Of a stretch of DNA of 64,000 nt, positions 27,969 to 36,997 are shown in pieces (position 1 is the first letter of the stretch; each line of letters starts with the position of its first letter). The notes below the pieces were generated by a model, which did not search any database, had not been told where the DNA came from, and saw only the letters and a program-made list of their open reading frames with translations. Made by a program: the position numbers and the translations under genes. Source of the DNA: Anaerolineae bacterium. GTDB taxonomy: Bacteria; Chloroflexota; Anaerolineae; Aggregatilineales; J027. The DNA is taken from NCBI GenBank assembly GCA_008933735.1, contig WBUL01000008.1, positions 62,001 through 126,000 on the forward strand, read 5' to 3'.

Positions 27969-28838
27969 TTAGTTAACGTTTGCTTTCCAACGAACGACAA
28001 GTTTTTCGACCAGCGCAACGACGCTGAAAAAGAGGATGCCCAGCAGGGCGGTAATGATATTCGTTGCCCACAGTCGGGGCGGCGCAGACGTGTAATATTG
28101 AGCGTAGTTGATAATCGCGCCGCCTAACCCATCCTGAATACCGGAGGGGAGTTCACCAATTACCGCGCCCACGACACTCGCTGGAGCAGTGATTTTCAGT
28201 GCAGTAAAAATATAAGGAACAGCATTGGGAAAACGCAGCTTGAACAATATTTCCAATGGGTTGGCAGCATAAGATTGCATCAGCTCCAGCGCAGTTTGCG
28301 GTACATCCGAGAGCCCACGCAGCGCATAGATCGTGACCGGAAAAAACGCCAGGTAGGCTGCAATAAGAGGTACGCCCAGATCAGAAATATCTGCTTTAGC
28401 CGCCCAGATCACCACCATCGGCGCAATTGCCAGAATTGGAACGGTCTGCGAAGCGACAACAAACGGCATCAGGCCTCGCTGCAAGATCGCAGAATGGACA
28501 AAAATGACTGCCAGCACCAGCCCCAACACGGTTCCCATCGTGAACCCCAGCAGGGCTTCTTTTCCGGTAAATACCGCCGCTTCAAGCAGCACTTCAATGA
28601 GCGGCGGGCCATTACGCTGGGCGGGTTCACGGTAGGCTTCCCAAATATCGCGTAAATGCGGCATGTTCAGGTCACGGGCGACTTTCAGATCAGCATCAAT
28701 CGGGCCAAGTTGCAGGCGGTAATCACTTTCTTGTCCGATCCACTTGAGTCCTTCCCACGCGGCCACCAAAAAAAGTAAGATGCCTATCATATAGGCGAGC
28801 GTCGTCAAGTTATCCCGATTGGATAAATTCTTTAGCAT
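27969..28838 (-). CDS. ABC transporter permease
   Basis: A 289-residue inner-membrane permease of the BPD_transp_1 family with about six helices. The coupling loop reads ELMQSYAANPLEILFKLRFPNAVPYIF. The start at ATG 28838 (MLKNLSNRDN) is preferred. A start at 28949 would add 37 unconserved residues and run into the divergent mmsA control region. It is first in the four-gene uptake operon. Together with the larger permease it should form the transmembrane channel, with residues after the first helix (about 50-90) forming an extracytoplasmic loop. Confidence 0.88.
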   Translation of the reverse strand: MLKNLSNRDNLTTLAYMIGILLFLVAAWEGLKWIGQESDYRLQLGPIDADLKVARDLNMPHLRDIWEAYREPAQRNGPPLIEVLLEAAVFTGKEALLGFTMGTVLGLVLAVIFVHSAILQRGLMPFVVASQTVPILAIAPMVVIWAAKADISDLGVPLIAAYLAFFPVTIYALRGLSDVPQTALELMQSYAANPLEILFKLRFPNAVPYIFTALKITAPASVVGAVIGELPSGIQDGLGGAIINYAQYYTSAPPRLWATNIITALLGILFFSVVALVEKLVVRWKANVN

Positions 28839-28982
28839 AAGCACTCTAAACAATTCGGTTTGCCTATTGTAGCGCAAAACTATTTTCACACACACAACTC
28901 CCCGAAGCGTGTGTTCTTTTTCAAATTTTGAGGTTATCATATTGTGCAAAATCCCAATTTTAGCGTTTTTTGGAGAAATTGT

Positions 28983-30437
28983 ATGGCTGAGCGAGTGAAG
29001 AACTATGTGAACGGCGAATGGGTGGAGTCAAGTGCTGAGAGCACAACGCCAGTGGTCAACCCTGCCACCTGTGAACTGATGGCAGAAACCCCGCATTCAA
29101 CCCGCCAAGAAGTTGATGCCGCCGCAGAAGCAGCTTACGAAGCTTTTCTGGAATGGCGGCAGACCCCGGTGGTGAAACGGGTGCGTTACCTGCACAATTT
29201 TAAAACGCTGCTCGAAGAGAATTTTGAAGAACTTTCCCAAACCGTTGTCAAGGAAAATGGCAAAACCATGGACGAGGCACGCGGGGAAGTGCTTCGTGGC
29301 ATTGAAAGCGTGGAATTTGCCTTCGGTGTGCCCTCGCTGATGACAGGGTTTAAGGTTGAAGATATCGCGGCAGGCATTGACGAGACTGCCGAACGTCAGC
29401 CGCTTGGTGTTTTTGCGGCGCTGACTCCGTTTAACTTCCCGATGATGGTGCCGTTGTGGTTCTTACCCACTGCTATTGCCTGCGGCAATACCTATATTGT
29501 CAAACCCTCACCGATGACCCCGCTCAGCATGAATCTGGTGTTTGAACTGCTGGAAGAATCAGGTCTGCCAGAAGGCGTAGTGAATCTGGTCCATGGCGAC
29601 GCAGGAACGGCAACTGCCGTTATGGAACACCCGCTCATCAAGGGGGTATCCTTTGTCGGGTCAACACATGTTGGCAAGATTGTGTACGAAACCTGTGCCA
29701 GATATGGCAAGCGTGTACAGGTGCAGGGCGGCGCGAAAAATTATCTGGCGGTGATGCCTGATGCCGACCTGGAAAAAAGCGTAGCGAATATTCTGGGTTC
29801 AGCCTATGGCTGTGCGGGGCAGCGCTGTCTTGCGGGATCGGTGCTGGTCGCGGTTGGGGATGTGTACGAGCCCTTACGCGACGCCATCAAAGAGGCTGCC
29901 GCCAAACTCAAGGTAGGTTACGGCCTTGATCCGGAAACCCAGATGGGAACAGTCGTGTCTGCCCAGGCGAAAAACCGCATCGAGGGGATGATCCAGAAAG
30001 GCGTGGACGAAGGCGCGGAAATTCTGTTAGATGGACGTAACGTTAAAATAGACGGCTTTGAAGATGGCAATTTTGTTGGCCCTACCATCTTCGATAAGGT
30101 CACTCCGTCGATGAGCATCGCCAGAGAAGAGATTTTTGGCCCGGTGCTGAGCATTATGCACGTCCCGGATTTTGAAACAGCGGTTGATACCATCAATGCC
30201 AGCCGCTATGGTAATGCCGCCAGTATCTTTACCAACAATGGTCACTATGCCCGCGAATTTAAATATCGTGTGAATGCTGGCAACATTGGTGTGAATATTG
30301 GTGTCGCCGCCGCCGCCGCGTGGTTCCCCTTCGGTGGTCAAAAAGACTCTTTCTTCGGGGATACTCATGGGCAGGGGCCGGACTCGATACAGTTCTTCAC
30401 TGACCATAAAGTCATTGTCGAACGCTGGTTTGAATAG
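28983..30437 (+). CDS. mmsA: CoA-acylating methylmalonate-semialdehyde dehydrogenase
   Basis: Oxidises (methyl)malonate semialdehyde to propionyl-CoA or acetyl-CoA with NAD+ and CoA, the last step of valine and some pyrimidine catabolism. The 484 residues show the aldehyde dehydrogenase Rossmann motif (FVGSTHVGK), the catalytic Cys in GCAGQRCLAGS, and EEIFGPVLS. The end, FGGQKDSFFGDTHGQGP, is characteristic of the MmsA/IolA branch, which lacks the usual catalytic Glu region of other ALDHs. I start at ATG 28983 (MAERVKNYVNG), with GGAG 8 nt upstream, rather than 28944. The neighbouring small gene follows by 14 nt. Confidence 0.92.
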   Translation: MAERVKNYVNGEWVESSAESTTPVVNPATCELMAETPHSTRQEVDAAAEAAYEAFLEWRQTPVVKRVRYLHNFKTLLEENFEELSQTVVKENGKTMDEARGEVLRGIESVEFAFGVPSLMTGFKVEDIAAGIDETAERQPLGVFAALTPFNFPMMVPLWFLPTAIACGNTYIVKPSPMTPLSMNLVFELLEESGLPEGVVNLVHGDAGTATAVMEHPLIKGVSFVGSTHVGKIVYETCARYGKRVQVQGGAKNYLAVMPDADLEKSVANILGSAYGCAGQRCLAGSVLVAVGDVYEPLRDAIKEAAAKLKVGYGLDPETQMGTVVSAQAKNRIEGMIQKGVDEGAEILLDGRNVKIDGFEDGNFVGPTIFDKVTPSMSIAREEIFGPVLSIMHVPDFETAVDTINASRYGNAASIFTNNGHYAREFKYRVNAGNIGVNIGVAAAAAWFPFGGQKDSFFGDTHGQGPDSIQFFTDHKVIVERWFE

Positions 30438-30451
30438 GAATAGGGATAAGA

Positions 30452-30841
30452 ATGGCATTAAACCAGTTTGGTGCAGTCATGACCTTTGCGATTGAGCTGG
30501 AAGGTCGGCTTGCAGAATTTTACGAAAAAGCGGCACAGGATCACCCACCGCACACGGCAGAATTTAAACAGCGGGCTGAGGATGCTCGCAAGCGCAGGAA
30601 AAAAATCGAAATTTCTCGAACAAGGGATGTCACCGAAATCACGCTGGAACCGATTGATGGGTTGGACGAGGCAAATTACCAGATTGACCTGAGTCAGACG
30701 GACATCAAGACGGTGAATATGGCGGAAGAGGTCGTCAAGCAGTTTTACAATGATGCCACGCCTAAAATCAATGTGCGCGAATCGCGTAAAGTGCTGGAAC
30801 GCTGCCTGAAAGACCATGTCGGCTTGAAACCTATCACGTAA
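30452..30841 (+). CDS. Small helical protein, possibly ferritin-like
   Basis: A 129-residue protein 14 nt after mmsA, probably in the same transcript. The first helix (MTFAIELEGRLAEFYEKAAQD) has the Glu and Tyr spacing seen in rubrerythrin-type ferritin-like proteins. The later metal-ligand motifs (ExxH) are absent, so iron binding is doubtful. The rest is charged and helical, with a beta stretch (VTEITLEPIDG). No named family is assigned; a helical-bundle protein is the safest description. Confidence 0.6.
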   Translation: MALNQFGAVMTFAIELEGRLAEFYEKAAQDHPPHTAEFKQRAEDARKRRKKIEISRTRDVTEITLEPIDGLDEANYQIDLSQTDIKTVNMAEEVVKQFYNDATPKINVRESRKVLERCLKDHVGLKPIT

Positions 30842-30871
30842 AAGGTCTACCGGGTCCATAATTTGCGTTTG

Positions 30872-30895
30872 AACAGGGGGAAGCCCCCCTGTTTT
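30872..30895 (+). terminator. Intrinsic terminator of the mmsA transcript
   Basis: A GC-rich hairpin (AACAGGGGG, 4-nt loop, CCCCCTGTT) running into TTTT, 31 nt after the stop of the small helical protein gene. Confidence 0.85.
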
Positions 30896-30974
30896 CTATT
30901 TCTGCGATTCGCAAATGTCTTTCAACAGGCCATTTCATAATTTTCATCACATCAGGGTTTCTGCTGTTATCCCT

Positions 30975-30980
30975 TATAAT
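30975..30980 (+). promoter_or_regulatory. -10 box of the zinc-ribbon gene
   Basis: TATAAT, 27 nt before the ATG, inside a small CCCTTA/TAAGGG inverted repeat (30971-30991). No clear -35. A strong AAAGGAGG ribosome site (30992-30999) follows. Confidence 0.45.
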
Positions 30981-31006
30981 TTAGGTAAGGGAAAGGAGGC
31001 AGAACA

Positions 31007-31276
31007 ATGGTAGATAGACTCACGGCCAAATGCCCTCACTGCAATCACGATACCACCTTCGAGGTAGACACAGAACGATTCTGGTTCTGTAGTGCCCATA
31101 CTCATCGCAGACTCTTTGGAGAGCTTGAGGATAAGGCGACAGAATGTGATTATGTCTGCGACAATTGCCATCAAACTTACTATGTCACGTTCCTGCGGAA
31201 AACAAAATCCAAGCGGGATACATGGGTAGACATCTGGAACGAATTCTCAAAATACTGGAAATCAAAGGGGGCATGA
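31007..31276 (+). CDS. Small zinc-ribbon protein, unknown
   Basis: An 89-residue protein with six cysteines. C9-x2-C12 (CPHC) and C51-x2-C54 (CDNC) make a four-cysteine zinc site, with extra C28, H31, H33 and C47 between them. The C-terminus is basic with aromatic residues (KTKSKRDTWVDIWNEFSKYW). The near-perfect ribosome site AAAGGAGG 7 nt before the start marks it as real and well expressed. It stands alone between two terminator-like hairpins. No family is recognised; RNA or protein binding is plausible for such ribbons. Confidence 0.7.
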   Translation: MVDRLTAKCPHCNHDTTFEVDTERFWFCSAHTHRRLFGELEDKATECDYVCDNCHQTYYVTFLRKTKSKRDTWVDIWNEFSKYWKSKGA

Positions 31277-31316
31277 TCGCACCCGAATCTGATCCCAGTC
31301 ATCGATCCCTAAAACA

Positions 31317-31341
31317 TACGCCTCAGAACTTCTGAGGCGTA
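31317..31341. terminator. Bidirectional terminator-like hairpin
   Basis: TACGCCTCAGAA and its exact reverse complement flank a single base; the run after it is ACTTCTT. It lies 40 nt after the zinc-ribbon gene and 58 nt from the end of convergent ppdK. A second hairpin (GTGAC/GTCAC, 31362-31377) follows on the ppdK side. Confidence 0.65.
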
Positions 31342-31398
31342 CTTCTTGTGAGATATGACAGGGAGTGACCTGAGTCACCCCCGGCAGGACAAAGTGAT

Positions 31399-34167
31399 CT
31401 ATTTGGCGGTATAACCGTCTTCCTGAAGCGCTGCATGAGCCGCTGCCAGACGTGCGATCGGAACCCGGAACGGGGAGCAGCTTACATAGTTGAGACGAGT
31501 CTTGTGGCAGAAGTGGATACTCTTGGGATCACCACCATGCTCACCGCAGATGCCCACCTCAAGGTCAGGGCGAACCCGGCGGCCACTTTCCGTTGCCAGC
31601 GCCACCAGATAACCGACACCTTCACTGTCAAGCACCTGGAAGGGATTCTCCGGCAGGATGCCCCGTTCGACGTAATCCAGCAGGAATTTACCTTCAGCAT
31701 CATCACGGCTAATGCCATACGTTGTCTGGGTGAGGTCATTGGTGCCGAATGAGAAGAATTCTGCGTATTCAGCAAACTGATCAGCAGTGATAGCTGCACG
31801 CGGCAGTTCAATCATTGTGCCGACTTTGTAGTGAACCTCAACCCCCATCTCCTCGAAGATTTCCTTCGCAATGTCTTCGACCATTTCGCGCAGGATACGA
31901 ACTTCGTTGAAGTGGCTGGTGACCGGGATCATGATTTCCGGTTTGACATCAAATTTTTCTTTCGCAAGCTGACATGCAGCCTTGAAGATAGCGCGGATTT
32001 GCATCGCATTAATAGCCGGGCGCATAATCCCCAGACGAACCCCGCGCAGACCCAGCATCGGGTTAAATTCGCGCAGCCGTTTGACTGCTGTCATCAGGTC
32101 TTCGATCTTGCTCAGTTCGTTTGGACGATCACCGAGAATACGCAGACCCGCAGCACGCAGGGCCAGTTGTTCGTGGTCAGGCATAAATTCATGCAGAGGA
32201 GGATCAATCAGACGGATGATAACCGGCAGACCGTCCATCGCCCGCAGGATGCCGTAGAAATCGTCCTGCTGGTAAGGCAGAAGTTTTTCCAGTTCACGGG
32301 CTTCATCTTCACTGTTGGGTTCCGCCAAAATCATGGCCTGCACAATTGGGAGCCGTTCTTCCTGGAAGAACATATGCTCTGTGCGGCACAGACCGATACC
32401 ACGTGCCCCATATTCACGGGCGCGGCGGGCATCGGCGGGGTAGTCCGCGTTGGCATAGACGCCCAGTCTACGGAATTCATCAGCCCATCCGAGGATTTTC
32501 TGGAGATAGATTTCCTTCTCGAAGGAAGGTTCTACGGTAGGAATTTCATTGAGGAAGACTTCCCCTGTGCCACCGTCAATTGAAAGGACATCGCCCTCGT
32601 GGATTTCCAACCCATTCACGCGCATCACGCGGTTTTTCACATCAATATTCAGGGCTTCCGCACCAGCAACACAGGGCACACCAAATTGACGCGCCACCAC
32701 AGCAGCGTGGCTGGTCGCGCCGCCGCGACTGGTCAGGATACCTTTTGAGGCCAGCATCCCATGCACATCATCAGGCTTGGTTTCCGGGCGCACCATGATA
32801 ACCGCACGTCCGGCTTTGCCCCACTTTTCCGCCAGGTCAGCATCGAAAGCTGCAACACCCACTGCCGCACCGGGTGAGGCATTCACGCCTGTCGCTAACA
32901 TCCGGCCTTCCTGCATGGCTTTTTCTTTTGCAGAAATATCAAACTGTGGGTGCAGAAGCTGGCTTACATGGCTGGGGGTCACGCGCAGGACGGCCTGCTG
33001 ACGGCTGATCAAGCCTTCTTCGGCCATTTCTACGGCAATCCGGATGGCGGAACGAGCGGTACGTTTGCCGTCACGGGTCTGGAGCATCCAGAGCTTGCCG
33101 CGTTCAATCGTAAATTCCACATCCTGCATTTCGTGGTAATGCCGTTCGAGTTTGTCCGCAATATCAACGAATTGGCGGTAGACTTCAGGATTCTCCTGAC
33201 CCAACAGGGCAATCGGTTCGGGGGTACGAATACCCGCGACCACATCTTCCCCCTGCGCGTTCATGAGATAGTCGCCGAAGAGCTTACGTTCACCGGTGGC
33301 AGGGTTGCGGGTGAAGGCTACCCCGGTACCGGAGGTATTGCCCATGTTTCCGAACACCATCGTCTGGACATTGACCGCGGTGCCGAGGTCATGGGAAATG
33401 CCCGCCGCATTGCGGTAATCAACGGCGCGTTTACCATTCCAGGATTTGAAGACCGCCTGCACCGCCAGATTTAACTGCTCCATCGGATCCAGCGGGAAGG
33501 GACTGCCAACTCTTTCAGCATAAATTTGTTTGAATGTTTCGGTGATGGCTTTCCAGTCGGAGGTTTCCAGTTCGGTATCGGAAGCAACGTGTTTCTTTTC
33601 TTTGACTTCCGTGATGACATCTTCAAACGCTTCATCTTCAATCTTCATGACGATGGCACCAAACAACTGAACCAGACGGCGGTACGCATCGTAAACGAAG
33701 CGATCATCCCCGGTCAGTTTAATCAGGCCTTCCACAACCTCATCATTCATCCCCAGGTTGAGGATGGTGTCCATCATACCAGGCATCGAGAATTTTGCGC
33801 CGGAACGCACAGAAACCAGAAGCGGGTTGTTGGGGTCACCAAATTTTTTACCGGTCTGCGCTTCCACGTAGGCCAGTTTTTCCAGCACCTGATCCCATAA
33901 TCCTTCGGGGAAGGTTTCGTTATTGGCGAGGTACGCATTACAGGCTTCTGTTGTGACCGTGAAACCGGGCGGGACAGGCACGTTGGCCCGGGTCATATCC
34001 GCCAGACCTGCACCCTTGCCACCCAGCAGGGCTCGCACATCATCCCATTTGCCCCCTACCGCTTCTTCGGCCAGAGCGACTTCATCGAACGCATAGACCC
34101 ATTTCCGGGCAGGGAACTTCTTTCCATTTTTCCGGGTTTCCGCAACGGGTGCGGTTTTTGTTGCCAT
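31399..34167 (-). CDS. ppdK: Pyruvate, phosphate dikinase
   Basis: Interconverts pyruvate, ATP and phosphate with PEP, AMP and diphosphate. The 922 residues contain the N-terminal ATP-grasp part (VRSGAKFSMPGMMDTILNLG), the phospho-histidine in GGATSHAAVVARQFGVPC, the PEP/pyruvate barrel with GLCRTEHMFF and the end EVGICGEHGGDPKS with the catalytic Cys. AAGGAG lies about 11 nt before the ATG. Read with the downstream pyruvate:ferredoxin oxidoreductase it points to reversible PEP-pyruvate flux using diphosphate. It is transcribed divergently from the hydrogenase operon. Confidence 0.98.
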   Translation of the reverse strand: MATKTAPVAETRKNGKKFPARKWVYAFDEVALAEEAVGGKWDDVRALLGGKGAGLADMTRANVPVPPGFTVTTEACNAYLANNETFPEGLWDQVLEKLAYVEAQTGKKFGDPNNPLLVSVRSGAKFSMPGMMDTILNLGMNDEVVEGLIKLTGDDRFVYDAYRRLVQLFGAIVMKIEDEAFEDVITEVKEKKHVASDTELETSDWKAITETFKQIYAERVGSPFPLDPMEQLNLAVQAVFKSWNGKRAVDYRNAAGISHDLGTAVNVQTMVFGNMGNTSGTGVAFTRNPATGERKLFGDYLMNAQGEDVVAGIRTPEPIALLGQENPEVYRQFVDIADKLERHYHEMQDVEFTIERGKLWMLQTRDGKRTARSAIRIAVEMAEEGLISRQQAVLRVTPSHVSQLLHPQFDISAKEKAMQEGRMLATGVNASPGAAVGVAAFDADLAEKWGKAGRAVIMVRPETKPDDVHGMLASKGILTSRGGATSHAAVVARQFGVPCVAGAEALNIDVKNRVMRVNGLEIHEGDVLSIDGGTGEVFLNEIPTVEPSFEKEIYLQKILGWADEFRRLGVYANADYPADARRAREYGARGIGLCRTEHMFFQEERLPIVQAMILAEPNSEDEARELEKLLPYQQDDFYGILRAMDGLPVIIRLIDPPLHEFMPDHEQLALRAAGLRILGDRPNELSKIEDLMTAVKRLREFNPMLGLRGVRLGIMRPAINAMQIRAIFKAACQLAKEKFDVKPEIMIPVTSHFNEVRILREMVEDIAKEIFEEMGVEVHYKVGTMIELPRAAITADQFAEYAEFFSFGTNDLTQTTYGISRDDAEGKFLLDYVERGILPENPFQVLDSEGVGYLVALATESGRRVRPDLEVGICGEHGGDPKSIHFCHKTRLNYVSCSPFRVPIARLAAAHAALQEDGYTAK

Positions 34168-34317
34168 ATCAGCTATTTCTCCTTAAGAAAGCACTACAGC
34201 GCTTTGTTCCTTCTATGATCAGTCATGATTTCACAGTCCCATTTTTCCACACTTCGCGTAATCGTCCCTCTGATATATGCCATTATTTTTGCTGTAAGCT
34301 GTAACACAATCAGCCCT

Positions 34318-34333
34318 CTGAAGGCTCCTTCAG
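34318..34333. promoter_or_regulatory. 16-bp palindrome upstream of the hydrogenase operon
   Basis: CTGAAGGCTCCTTCAG, 7-nt arms, ending 30 nt before hypA. It sits where an operator would control the hydrogenase transcript. It lacks a T-run, so it is unlikely to be a terminator. Confidence 0.4.
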
Positions 34334-34363
34334 GGTACGATTTGAGTAGAATTTGAGGAATTT

Positions 34364-34768
34364 ATGCACGAACTGTCTGTGACCCAGAGCATCCTTGACA
34401 TCGCAGTTCGCCATGCCGAAGCTGCCAGAGCGACCCAGATTACCCACCTGTATCTCGTTGTTGGGCAGCTCTCTTCCATCATCGATGACTCTGTCCAGTT
34501 CTACTGGGACATCATCAGCAAAGGGACACTGGCAGAAGGCGCGACTCTGCACTTCCGGCGGGTAAAAGCCGAACTGCGCTGCACACACTGCGATCATCAA
34601 TACAGTCTGGAAGATGCCCTGGATTTTGCCTGCCCCGTGTGCGGCAGCCAGACCACGCAGTTTATTTCTGGCGACCAATTTTACGTGGAAGCTATCGATA
34701 TTGAATCAACAGAGGAAACGTATGACACATCACATTCCCGTTGTGGAACAAATCTTAAGCGCGAATGA
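34364..34768 (+). CDS. hypA: Hydrogenase nickel incorporation protein HypA
   Basis: Delivers nickel to the apo-hydrogenase large subunit together with HypB. The first residues MHEL contain the invariant His2 nickel ligand. The zinc site is CTHC (about 70-73) and CPVC (about 88-91), as in all HypA. The 134-residue length is slightly above the usual 115 because the C-terminus reads on through the start of hypB in another frame (47-nt overlap). GAGGA lies 4-5 nt before the ATG. It is the first gene of the hydrogenase cluster. Confidence 0.96.
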   Translation: MHELSVTQSILDIAVRHAEAARATQITHLYLVVGQLSSIIDDSVQFYWDIISKGTLAEGATLHFRRVKAELRCTHCDHQYSLEDALDFACPVCGSQTTQFISGDQFYVEAIDIESTEETYDTSHSRCGTNLKRE

Positions 34769-35387
34769 CCGCATTGCCGACGAAAACCGCAACCGCCTTG
34801 ACGCAGCAGGGGTATTTGCCCTGAATTTTATGGCTTCTCCGGGGGCAGGCAAAACCTCGCTCATTGAGCAAACAGTCCGCAAATTAGCCGGGGAACTGCG
34901 AATCGGGGTGGTGGAAGGCGATATCGCAACCAGCCTGGATGCGGAGCGGGCGGCGGCGGCGGGTGCGGTTTCCGTGCAAATCAACACGGGTGGCAACTGC
35001 CACCTGGATGCTGTCATGCTGAGTCAGGCACTGCCTCAGATCGCGCTTGACAAAATTGACCTGCTGATTGTGGAAAATGTCGGCAATCTGGTTTGTCCGG
35101 CAAATTTTGACCTGGGAACACATCGCAGCGTTCTGGTGGCATCCATACCGGAAGGCGATGACAAACCCTATAAATATCCGGGGATGTATCGAGGGGTGAA
35201 TACACTGGTCATCAACAAAATCGACCTGCTCCCCTACGTGCCGTTCAACATGGACTTTTTCCAGCGCGGCGTCGAAACACTCAACCCCGGTTTGAAGACA
35301 TTTGCGCTCTCCTGCCGCACAGGAGAAGGATTGGATGCGTGGTTAGACTGGATAAAAGCCGAAATAAAGGCTTACAGAAAAATTTAG
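34722..35387 (+). CDS. hypB: Hydrogenase maturation GTPase HypB
   Basis: GTPase that drives nickel insertion into hydrogenase. The product of 221 residues starts MTHHIPVVEQIL, with P-loop MASPGAGKTSLIEQT, EGDIATSLDAERA, GGNCHLDA (metal-site Cys-His) and VENVGNLVCPANFDLG, then the NKxD guanine motif in VINKIDLLPY. No histidine-rich nickel-storage N-terminus is present. The ATG at 34722, with AGAGGA 6 nt upstream, is the natural start; the longer frame beginning at 34614 only reads through hypA. Confidence 0.96.
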   Translation: MTHHIPVVEQILSANDRIADENRNRLDAAGVFALNFMASPGAGKTSLIEQTVRKLAGELRIGVVEGDIATSLDAERAAAAGAVSVQINTGGNCHLDAVMLSQALPQIALDKIDLLIVENVGNLVCPANFDLGTHRSVLVASIPEGDDKPYKYPGMYRGVNTLVINKIDLLPYVPFNMDFFQRGVETLNPGLKTFALSCRTGEGLDAWLDWIKAEIKAYRKI

Positions 35388-35400
35388 CGGAGGTCTTTGA

Positions 35401-36558
35401 ATGACCCAACAGTTCAGCATTCTGGAACGTGAAGACTTCCAGAAATTGATTGATGTGTTGAGCGCCGACGGCTACCAAGTCATCGGCCCCACGCTCGGTG
35501 AAGGAGCAGTCATTTACGACGAACTTACTTCCATTGAGCAAATGCCTATTGGATGGACAGATATACAGGAAGGAGGGAAGTATCGACTGGAAAGACGGGA
35601 CGACGATGCCCTATTTGGTTTTAATACCAGCCCACAGTCGTGGAAACGGTTTTTGCATCCACCATCAGTCAGACTGTGGCAGGCGCATCGTACTGACGAA
35701 GGTTTTGAACTTCAACATGAACCCATCGAAGCCCCACGCATGGCCTTTCTGGGGGTGCGTTCGTGCGACCTGCACGCCATTGCCATCCAGGACAAAGTGT
35801 TCATGAATGGTGATTACCTTGACCCGACCTATAAATCCCGCCGTGAAAAAATCTTTGTGGTTGCGGTCAACTGCGGGCAGGCCGGAGGAACGTGTTTTTG
35901 CTCGTCCATGAACACCGGGCCAAAGGCCGAGGGTGGCTTTGATCTGGCCCTTACCGAAATCGTCGAATCTCGCCAGCATTATTTTGTGGTGGAAGTGGGT
36001 TCGGAAAAAGGCCAGGAAGTGCTGCATCAACTCCCGCATCGCCCCGCCAAAGATTCTGAAGTTAAAGCGGCTGACAATCTGCTGAAAAAAGTCAGCAAGC
36101 AAATGGGGCGGATTCTGGATACGGAACAGATGCAAGACATCCTGTATCGCAATTATGAAAATGCACGCTGGGACAGCGTCGCACAACGCTGTTTAAGCTG
36201 TGCTAACTGCACGATGGTCTGCCCAACCTGCTTCTGCACCACCATTCAGGATGTCACCGATCTTTCTGGCAGCCACGCGGAACGTGTGCGGCGATGGGAT
36301 TCGTGTTTCACGATGGACTTTTCCTATATTCATGGTGGCAGCATCCGCTACTCGCAGAAATCACGCTATCGGCAGTGGATGACACATAAACTTGCCACCT
36401 GGTTTGACCAATTTGGCACGGCGGGTTGTGTAGGATGTGGCCGCTGTATTACCTGGTGTCCCGTTGGCATTGACCTTACGGAAGAGATGGCTGCCATCCG
36501 TGAAAGTGAGGGGGCAGCGCCTAAACCAGGAAGGAAACCAGCCAGTGCAAAGCCTTGA
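35401..36558 (+). CDS. Group 3b NiFe hydrogenase beta subunit (4Fe-4S)
   Basis: Electron-transfer subunit that passes electrons between the small subunit and the flavin subunit, as in archaeal sulfhydrogenase beta. The 385 residues carry two ferredoxin-type cysteine sets: C264, C267, C270, C274 ([14 protein letters not shown]) and C343, C346, C349, C353 ([14 protein letters not shown]). The N-terminal half has [16 protein letters not shown] and CFCSSM, also typical of the family. It starts 13 nt after hypB and overlaps the cyclic-nucleotide-binding gene by 14 nt. Confidence 0.93.
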   Translation: MTQQFSILEREDFQKLIDVLSADGYQVIGPTLGEGAVIYDELTSIEQMPIGWTDIQEGGKYRLERRDDDALFGFNTSPQSWKRFLHPPSVRLWQAHRTDEGFELQHEPIEAPRMAFLGVRSCDLHAIAIQDKVFMNGDYLDPTYKSRREKIFVVAVNCGQAGGTCFCSSMNTGPKAEGGFDLALTEIVESRQHYFVVEVGSEKGQEVLHQLPHRPAKDSEVKAADNLLKKVSKQMGRILDTEQMQDILYRNYENARWDSVAQRCLSCANCTMVCPTCFCTTIQDVTDLSGSHAERVRRWDSCFTMDFSYIHGGSIRYSQKSRYRQWMTHKLATWFDQFGTAGCVGCGRCITWCPVGIDLTEEMAAIRESEGAAPKPGRKPASAKP

Positions 36559-36997
36559 TGTCATTCTCAGAGAACAAAAGATTTTTGAAGGCCTGCGGGA
36601 AGAAGATCACAAGCTCATTGCAGGTTGTGCCTTCAATACGCACTTTGAAGCCAACCAATATATCTTCCGCGAGGGTGAAAACGCGGACACTTTTTACATC
36701 ATTCGTTATGGAACGGTTGGCCTGGAGCTGCGGAATCCCAAAGGCGGCATTATCACTGTCCAGACACTGCGAGAAGGTGATGTGCTTGGATGGTCATGGT
36801 TGTTTGAACCCTACCGATGGACCTATGACGCCCATGCAATTTCGATGGTGCGGGCAGTGGCGCTGGATGGGCGCTGCCTGCGTACCAAGTGCGACCATGA
36901 CCACACGCTTGGTTATGAGTTAATGCGTCGTTTTGCTCACATTATGGTTGAGCGTTTACAGGCCACTAGAATGCAGGTGCTTGATCTCTATGCTTGA
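36545..36997 (+). CDS. Cyclic-nucleotide-binding domain protein without HTH
   Basis: A 150-residue protein made of one cNMP-binding beta-barrel: [19 protein letters not shown] and [18 protein letters not shown], then a C-terminal helix ([20 protein letters not shown]) equivalent to the CRP dimer helix. The DNA-binding domain of CRP/FNR is missing. The phosphate-binding cassette lacks the usual Arg-Ser pair (ARSA), so cAMP binding may be lost or altered. The GTG at 36545 has AGGAAGGA 6 nt upstream. It overlaps the beta gene before it (14 nt) and the gamma gene after it (8 nt), so it is translated with the hydrogenase. Confidence 0.85.
   Translation: MQSLDVILREQKIFEGLREEDHKLIAGCAFNTHFEANQYIFREGENADTFYIIRYGTVGLELRNPKGGIITVQTLREGDVLGWSWLFEPYRWTYDAHAISMVRAVALDGRCLRTKCDHDHTLGYELMRRFAHIMVERLQATRMQVLDLYA

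Noticed and set aside
28839..28982. TPP or FMN riboswitch before the NMT1/THI5-type transporter
   Set aside because: The short leader lacks conserved THI or RFN box sequences; only a GT/CA-type inverted repeat (near 28888-28915) is seen.
31831..32583. 250-residue frame antisense to ppdK
   Set aside because: It lies wholly within a gene whose every domain is recognised; no ribosome site or family.
34614..34721. Longer start for HypB
   Set aside because: The extra 36 residues are hypA read in another frame; the ATG at 34722 has a ribosome site and the family's normal N-terminus.
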